From Micromonospora okii (GTDB lineage Bacteria; Actinomycetota; Actinomycetes; Mycobacteriales; Micromonosporaceae), in assembly GCF_020884795.1 (NCBI RefSeq), contig NZ_BBZF01000016.1:1-64000 (forward strand): DNA of 64,000 nt, read 5' to 3'. Numbering within the stretch: the stretch's first letter is position 1; every line of letters starts with the position of its first letter. Below are positions 59,966-64,000 of the stretch, in pieces. The notes beneath the pieces were generated by a model. That model saw nothing but the letters and a program-made list of their open reading frames with translations. It ran no database searches and was not told where the DNA came from. The translations under genes were made by a program, and so were the position numbers.

Positions 59966-61684
59966 ATGGGTGGAGCGGTCCGTAACGGCGCGCAGGTGCT
60001 CGGTGACCGGTATCGGCTCATCGAGCAGCTCGGCGCGGGCGGCATGTCCGTCGTGTGGCGGGGCTACGACGAGGTGCTGGGCCGGCAGGTGGCGGTGAAG
60101 GTGCTCGCGTCCCGGCTGGCCAGCGACCGGGCGTTCCGGCACCGCATCCGGATCGAGGCGCAGGCCGCCGCGCGGCTCTGCCACCCCAACATCACCAACG
60201 TGTACGACTACGGCGAGTCCGAGCAGGTCGGGCTCACGGTGCCGTACGTCGTGATGGAGCTGGTCGACGGCGGCCCGCTCAGCGCCCGACTCGGCCGGGG
60301 CGCGACGCTGCCCTGGCGGGAGGCGGTGACGATCGGCGCGGAGGTCAGCTCGGCGCTGGCCACCGCGCACGCCCGGGGCGTGGTGCACCGGGACGTGACC
60401 CCGGGCAACGTCATGCTCACCCCGACCGGGGTGAAGGTCGTCGACTTCGGCATCTCGGCGCTGGCCGGGGAGAGCGAGAAGGGCGCGGACGGCACCCTGC
60501 TGGGCACCCCGGCGTACCTGGCCCCGGAGCGGCTGGACAACGGCCAGGTCTCCCCGGCCACCGACGTGTACGCCGTCGGCCTGCTGCTGTACCGGATGCT
60601 CACCGGCCGGCTGCCCTGGGAGGCCAGCACCACCACCCAGATGCTGCGCGCCCACATGTACACCGAGCCGGAGCCGATGCCCGAGGTGCCGGGGCTGCCC
60701 GACGAGGTGGCCGAGCTGGTGCGCCGCTGCCTGGCCAAGCGCCCCGAGGATCGCCCGCTGACCGCCGAGCTGGCCCGCACGCTCGCCGAGGCGGCCGGGA
60801 TGCACGCCGCCGTGCCGGTGTCGCCCGCCCCGGGGCCGGCCGGCGCCTCGCCGCTCGACCCGGCCGCGCTCGCCAACGCCGGCACCACGATCCTGCCGTG
60901 GTCGGCGGAGACGGGCGCGCTGCCCCTGTCGGGCCGTACTCGCGCCCGGAGGGCGGCGGCGCGGCGGCGCAAGGTCGAGGCCGGGGTGGCGGCGGCCAGC
61001 CTGGTCGTGGTCACCGCGACGATGTGGGGGATGACCTCCCGCAGCTCGGCCAGCGGCGGGATCGACAAGCCCACCGAGGCCCGGATGGGCCTGGCCCAGC
61101 CCGCGCCGTGCGCGGTGGAGTACGCGCTGCGCAAGGACTCCGGCAAGGAGTTCACCGCCGAGCTGACCGTCACCAACACCGGCCAGCGGGAGCTGCGGGA
61201 CTGGACGATGAGCTTCGCCTTCCCGGGGCAGCAGAGCGTGACGAAGGCCGACCCGGCGGTACGCCAGCAGGGCCGCACGGTCGAGGTGCGTCCGGCCGGC
61301 GCGCAGGCCACGCTGGGGCCGGGCGCGGCCAGGAAGCTGGCCCTGACCGGCCGGTACACGGGGACGAACCCGCTGCCGGTGGAGTTCCGCCTCGGCGACG
61401 CCGCCTGCCAGGTGCGGGTCTCCGGGGTGGCCGGTTCGGTGCCGACGACCGCGCCGACGACCAAGGCTCCGGCGAGGCCCACCACGAAGAAGGCGACGGT
61501 CGCGAAGGCCGGCCCGTCGGGTTCCTCGGGCTCCTCGGGCTCCTCGGGTTCGTCGGGCTCCTCGGGTTCGTCGGGCTCCTCGGCCAGGAGCGGCCCCGGG
61601 AGCGGCTCTGGCGGCGGCGCCAAGGCGAAACCCCACAAGCCAGGCAAGGGCAAGGGGGCCGGCGACAAGGGAAAAGGAAGGTGA
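59966..61684 (+). CDS. Membrane Ser/Thr protein kinase with extracellular CBM2-like domain
   Basis: 572 residues. Kinase domain 15-275: P-loop LGAGGMSVVWRG, Lys45 in VAVKVL, HRDVTPGNVML (H141, D143), DFG at 160, APE. The Lys of the usual HRDxKxxN is Thr145 here. A membrane helix follows at about 336-356. Outside, residues 382-481 form a CBM2-like beta domain bounded by Cys382 and Cys481, with TAELTVTNTGQRELRDWTMS and FAFPGQQSV. A Gly/Ser then Lys/Gly tail ends the protein. Likely senses a wall or sugar ligand and signals inward. Confidence 0.85.
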   Translation: MGGAVRNGAQVLGDRYRLIEQLGAGGMSVVWRGYDEVLGRQVAVKVLASRLASDRAFRHRIRIEAQAAARLCHPNITNVYDYGESEQVGLTVPYVVMELVDGGPLSARLGRGATLPWREAVTIGAEVSSALATAHARGVVHRDVTPGNVMLTPTGVKVVDFGISALAGESEKGADGTLLGTPAYLAPERLDNGQVSPATDVYAVGLLLYRMLTGRLPWEASTTTQMLRAHMYTEPEPMPEVPGLPDEVAELVRRCLAKRPEDRPLTAELARTLAEAAGMHAAVPVSPAPGPAGASPLDPAALANAGTTILPWSAETGALPLSGRTRARRAAARRRKVEAGVAAASLVVVTATMWGMTSRSSASGGIDKPTEARMGLAQPAPCAVEYALRKDSGKEFTAELTVTNTGQRELRDWTMSFAFPGQQSVTKADPAVRQQGRTVEVRPAGAQATLGPGAARKLALTGRYTGTNPLPVEFRLGDAACQVRVSGVAGSVPTTAPTTKAPARPTTKKATVAKAGPSGSSGSSGSSGSSGSSGSSGSSARSGPGSGSGGGAKAKPHKPGKGKGAGDKGKGR

Positions 61685-61734
61685 CGAAGGGAAAGGGGGC
61701 CGGCAAGGGTAAGGGAAAGGGAAAGGGCCGGTGA
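61681..61734 (+). CDS. Possible 17-residue tail ORF overlapping the kinase stop
   Basis: GTG at 61681 overlaps the kinase TGA by 4 nt (GTGA) and encodes VTKGKGAGKGKGKGKGR, nearly the same Lys/Gly sequence as the kinase C-terminus in another frame. It may be a small peptide, a product of repeat slippage, or a frameshift extension. Confidence 0.2.
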   Translation: MTKGKGAGKGKGKGKGR

Positions 61735-61802
61735 CCTGACCGGCGGCTGTCCGAATCGGGTCAGCGCGGACCCGGGTCGCCGTGGTGTTGATCCGCGGGC
61801 CG

Positions 61803-62471
61803 TCAGGTCAGCGCGGCGAAGCGCTGCACCTGGGCGATGCCCCCCTCCACGATCAACACGCTGCCCGGGGCGAGGACCGTCCCCGGCTCGGCGTACCGGA
61901 ACCGCTCGCCGGGGAGCTTCGCGCCGACCACCATCACCCCGTGGCGCTCGGACATGGCCAGGTCGCGCAGCCGACGGCCGACCAGCACGTCCGGCACCCG
62001 GACCGTGGCGATGGCGAAGTCGTCGCCGAGCTCGATGAAGTCGAGCATCTTGCTGACGATCAGGTGCGCGACCCGCTCCCCGGTCTCCGCCTCGGGGAAG
62101 ATGACGTGGTGCGAGCCGACGGAGGCCAGTATCCGCGCGTGCTTCTCCGAGGTCGCCCGCGCCCAGACCTGCGGCACCCCCAGCTCGGTCAGCGCGAGGA
62201 CGGTCAGCACGCTGGCCTCCAGGGAGGCGCCGATCGCCACCACCACGCGCGGGAAGTCCGCCACGCCGAGCTGCCGCAGCGCCCCCTCCTCGGTCGCGTC
62301 CGCCTGCACCACCCGATCGAGGTACGGCGACCAGCGCTGCACCTGGTCGCTGCCCCGGTCGATGGCGAGCACCTCGTAGCCGAGCTGGGTCAGCGACGTG
62401 GCCAGGTGGCAGCCGAACCGCCCCAGGCCGATCACCGCGATGCCGCTGTCGCCCCTGTTCCTAGCCGACAA
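61803..62471 (-). CDS. Potassium uptake regulatory subunit KtrA/TrkA
   Basis: 222 residues. RCK_N domain GIAVIGLGRFGCHLATSLTQ (GxGxxG NAD/ATP-binding), then RCK_C from about 140 (GERVAHLIVSKMLDFIELGD). It gates the partner channel in response to nucleotides. The TTG start at 62471 overlaps the end of the channel gene; no ATG or GTG lies before the nucleotide-binding strand. Confidence 0.9.
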   Translation of the reverse strand: MSARNRGDSGIAVIGLGRFGCHLATSLTQLGYEVLAIDRGSDQVQRWSPYLDRVVQADATEEGALRQLGVADFPRVVVAIGASLEASVLTVLALTELGVPQVWARATSEKHARILASVGSHHVIFPEAETGERVAHLIVSKMLDFIELGDDFAIATVRVPDVLVGRRLRDLAMSERHGVMVVGAKLPGERFRYAEPGTVLAPGSVLIVEGGIAQVQRFAALT

Positions 62472-63795
62472 TGGGTTGCTCCTCCGCGTAGCGGTACAGA
62501 CGCCGTCGGGTGTTCAACGCGATCGCGGACCCGAGGGTGAGCGGCCCGACCCGGCCGACGTACATCAGCAGGGCCAGGACGAGCCGGCCCGGCTCGTCGG
62601 AGGCCGACGCGACCCCGCTGGACAGGCCGGTGGTGCTGAACGCGGAGGTCACCTCCAGCAGCGCCCAGTGGTACGCCAGCCCCTCCGTGAGCAGCAGCAG
62701 GACGACGGTCCCGCCGGCGACCAGCGCGACGCTCAGCAGCGCCACGGTCAGCGCCTGCCGCTGGCTGGCCGTGGCCACCCGGCGGCGGCCCACCGTGACG
62801 TCCGGCTCGCCCCGCAGCTCGGCCCAGATGACGAAGGCGAGCAGGAAGAACGTGGAGACCTTGATCCCGCCGGCGGTGCTGGCGCTGCCGCCGCCGATGA
62901 ACATCAGCGCGATCAGCAACGGGATGCTCTCCTCGTCCAGCTCCGCCGTGTCCAGGGTGGCGAACCCGCCGGTACGCACCACCGCGTTCTGGGTGAAGGC
63001 GGCCAGCAGCTTGCCGGGGACGTCGTACGGGCCGATGGTGCGCGGATCGGACCACTCGGCGGCGAGCAGGCCCACGAAGCCGACGACCAGCAGCACCGCG
63101 CTGCCCCAGACGGTGAGCTTCGTGGCGATCGCCCAGCGGTCCGGCCTGCGCCACCGCCGGGCCGCCTCGAACAGGGCCGGGAAGCCCAGCCCGCCGACGA
63201 TCGTGCCGAACGCGATCGGCAGGCAGACCCACGGGTCGCGGGCGAAGCCGACGAGGCTGTCGGGGAAGAGGGCGAACCCGCCGTTGTTGAACCCCTGCAC
63301 GGCGTGGAAGACGCCGTACCAGAGTGCCCGGCCGGGCGGGTAGTCGTAGCCGAGCCAGAACCGGCCGGCGAGCAGGCCGGTCATCACCGCCTCGCAGACG
63401 CCGACGGTGGCGGCGATGCGCAGCAGCAGCCGGCGCACGTCGCCCACGCCGAACTCCGCCGTCTCGGCCTGCACGAGCAGCCGGTTGCGCAGCCCGAGTT
63501 GCCGGGACACCACCAGGATCACCAGGGTGGCCCCGGTCAGGATGCCGAGCCCGCCGACCTGGGTGAGCACGGTGATCATCACCAGCCCGAACGTGTTCCA
63601 GTAGGCCGGGGTATCGACCACGGACATGCCCGTGACGGAGACCGCCGAGGTGGCGGTGAACAGCGCCGTGGTGAACGGGGTGTAGCGCGCCTCGCTGGTC
63701 GCCGCCGGCAGCATCAGCAGGCCGGTGCCGACCAGGATCACCGCCAGGAACCCGAACGGCACAAACCGCACGGGACGACGAAAAACCGAACGCAC
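62461..63795 (-). CDS. Potassium channel/transporter subunit KtrB/TrkH
   Basis: 444 residues with 8-10 membrane segments and four P-loop repeats (TATSAVSVTGMSVVDTPAYW, NNGGFALFPDSL, AVVRTGGFATLDTA, AFSTTGLSSGVA) carrying the selectivity-filter glycines. It imports K+, perhaps with Na+, and is paired with the RCK subunit encoded downstream with an 11-nt overlap. GTG start at 63795. Confidence 0.92.
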   Translation of the reverse strand: MRSVFRRPVRFVPFGFLAVILVGTGLLMLPAATSEARYTPFTTALFTATSAVSVTGMSVVDTPAYWNTFGLVMITVLTQVGGLGILTGATLVILVVSRQLGLRNRLLVQAETAEFGVGDVRRLLLRIAATVGVCEAVMTGLLAGRFWLGYDYPPGRALWYGVFHAVQGFNNGGFALFPDSLVGFARDPWVCLPIAFGTIVGGLGFPALFEAARRWRRPDRWAIATKLTVWGSAVLLVVGFVGLLAAEWSDPRTIGPYDVPGKLLAAFTQNAVVRTGGFATLDTAELDEESIPLLIALMFIGGGSASTAGGIKVSTFFLLAFVIWAELRGEPDVTVGRRRVATASQRQALTVALLSVALVAGGTVVLLLLTEGLAYHWALLEVTSAFSTTGLSSGVASASDEPGRLVLALLMYVGRVGPLTLGSAIALNTRRRLYRYAEEQPIVG

Positions 63796-63870
63796 CCCCC
63801 AATCTTCCTGGCCCTACCCCCTCTCCCGCACCCAAACCCCGCCCCCGGCCCCCACCCCGCCCGCCCCCGC

Positions 63871-63927
63871 TGATCAAGAGGTTTGCGTCACAGCAACACG
63901 GAAGTCATGACGAAAACCTCTTGATCA
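63871..63927. repeat. 57-bp palindrome, TGATCAAGAGG family
   Basis: Arms TGATCAAGAGGTTTGCGTCA (63871-63890) and TGACGAAAACCTCTTGATCA (63908-63927) pair at 19 of 20 positions around a 17-nt loop. It is upstream of the minus-strand K+ channel gene. Could be a terminator of an unseen gene or a dispersed palindromic repeat. Confidence 0.65.
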
Positions 63928-64000
63928 ACAAGGCGGCCAGCGCGCCTGGGTTCGCCCCGCAGCGTCGGCCCGGCTGTCAGCCTCCCCGGCCGCCATGGAC
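63928..64000. other. Window end, unassigned
   Basis: 73 bp beyond the palindrome. Short open frames exist on both strands but none can be identified; a gene may begin or end here outside the window. Confidence 0.2.

Noticed and set aside
1-64000. tRNA, rRNA or riboswitch genes
   Set aside because: The intergenic regions were read on both strands for cloverleaf-like and known leader patterns; nothing convincing was found.

Overview
The window is very GC-rich, gene-dense chromosomal DNA from a sporulating actinomycete, most likely Micromonospora or a close relative in the Micromonosporaceae. The grounds are codon bias, a BldN-type developmental sigma factor, a Rex-hemACDB cluster, SenX3/RegX3-PhoU, and many genes that look leaderless (TANNNT 6-7 nt before the start codon). 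No rRNA, tRNA, CRISPR array or phage module was seen.

Layout. 0-3 kb: phosphate signalling, with phoU divergent from senX3-regX3 across a region holding PHO-box-like 11-mers. 3-9 kb: housekeeping genes (cysteine-rich protein, Ppx/GppA phosphatase, sugar isomerase, CGNR zinc-finger regulator), an ATP-grasp/lipoprotein pair resembling enterobacterial YgiC/YgiB, and proline dehydrogenase. 9-17.4 kb: an accessory island with a decayed lectin-like gene, a 2307-residue secreted RHS protein ending in a Hint autoprotease and an unrecognised C-terminal toxin candidate, and an overlapping candidate immunity gene; base composition falls visibly at the toxin end. 17.6-24 kb: excisionase-like HTH protein, tiny ribosomal protein bS22, epimerase, acyltransferase, HAD phosphatase, and bldN with a membrane DUF5667/RsbN-like partner. 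24.5-33.6 kb: glutaredoxin, HAD hydrolase, a NarL-type two-component pair, then rex-hemA-hemC-cobA/hemD-hemB, with overlapping starts and stops from rex to cobA/hemD and a Rex operator upstream. 34-45.6 kb: HTH regulator, ExeM-like nuclease, GNAT, lytic transglycosylase, FmdB zinc ribbon, GHL10 glycosidase, APC permease and a BON-methyltransferase fusion. 45.6-52.6 kb: ABC-F ATPase, polyphosphate-glucokinase-like ROK kinase, TPR protein, Smr-like protein, a decapitated GNAT pseudogene and a membrane M28 peptidase. 52.8-57.1 kb: an overlapping signalling operon (REC-PP2C phosphatase, CHASE3-type kinase, Rcp1-like regulator, inositol monophosphatase). 57.2-64 kb: secreted coiled-coil protein with a VldE-like C-terminus, membrane spermidine-synthase-like protein, Ser/Thr kinase with an extracellular CBM2-like domain, and a KtrA/KtrB potassium uptake pair.

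Between the genes lie several repeat families: six copies of a roughly 55-bp element built from two AAGGGGCCCTT-type palindromes (twice supplying the stop codon of the adjacent gene), two copies of a 130-140-bp MITE-like element with CCCCTTTGCTCTGC terminal inverted repeats, and a 57-bp hairpin beginning TGATCAAGAGG. The strongest candidate for an undescribed system is the RHS-Hint-toxin/immunity pair. The short DUF1190-like lipoprotein ending in Gly-Gly beside an ATP-grasp ligase and the intergenic element families are the next best leads.
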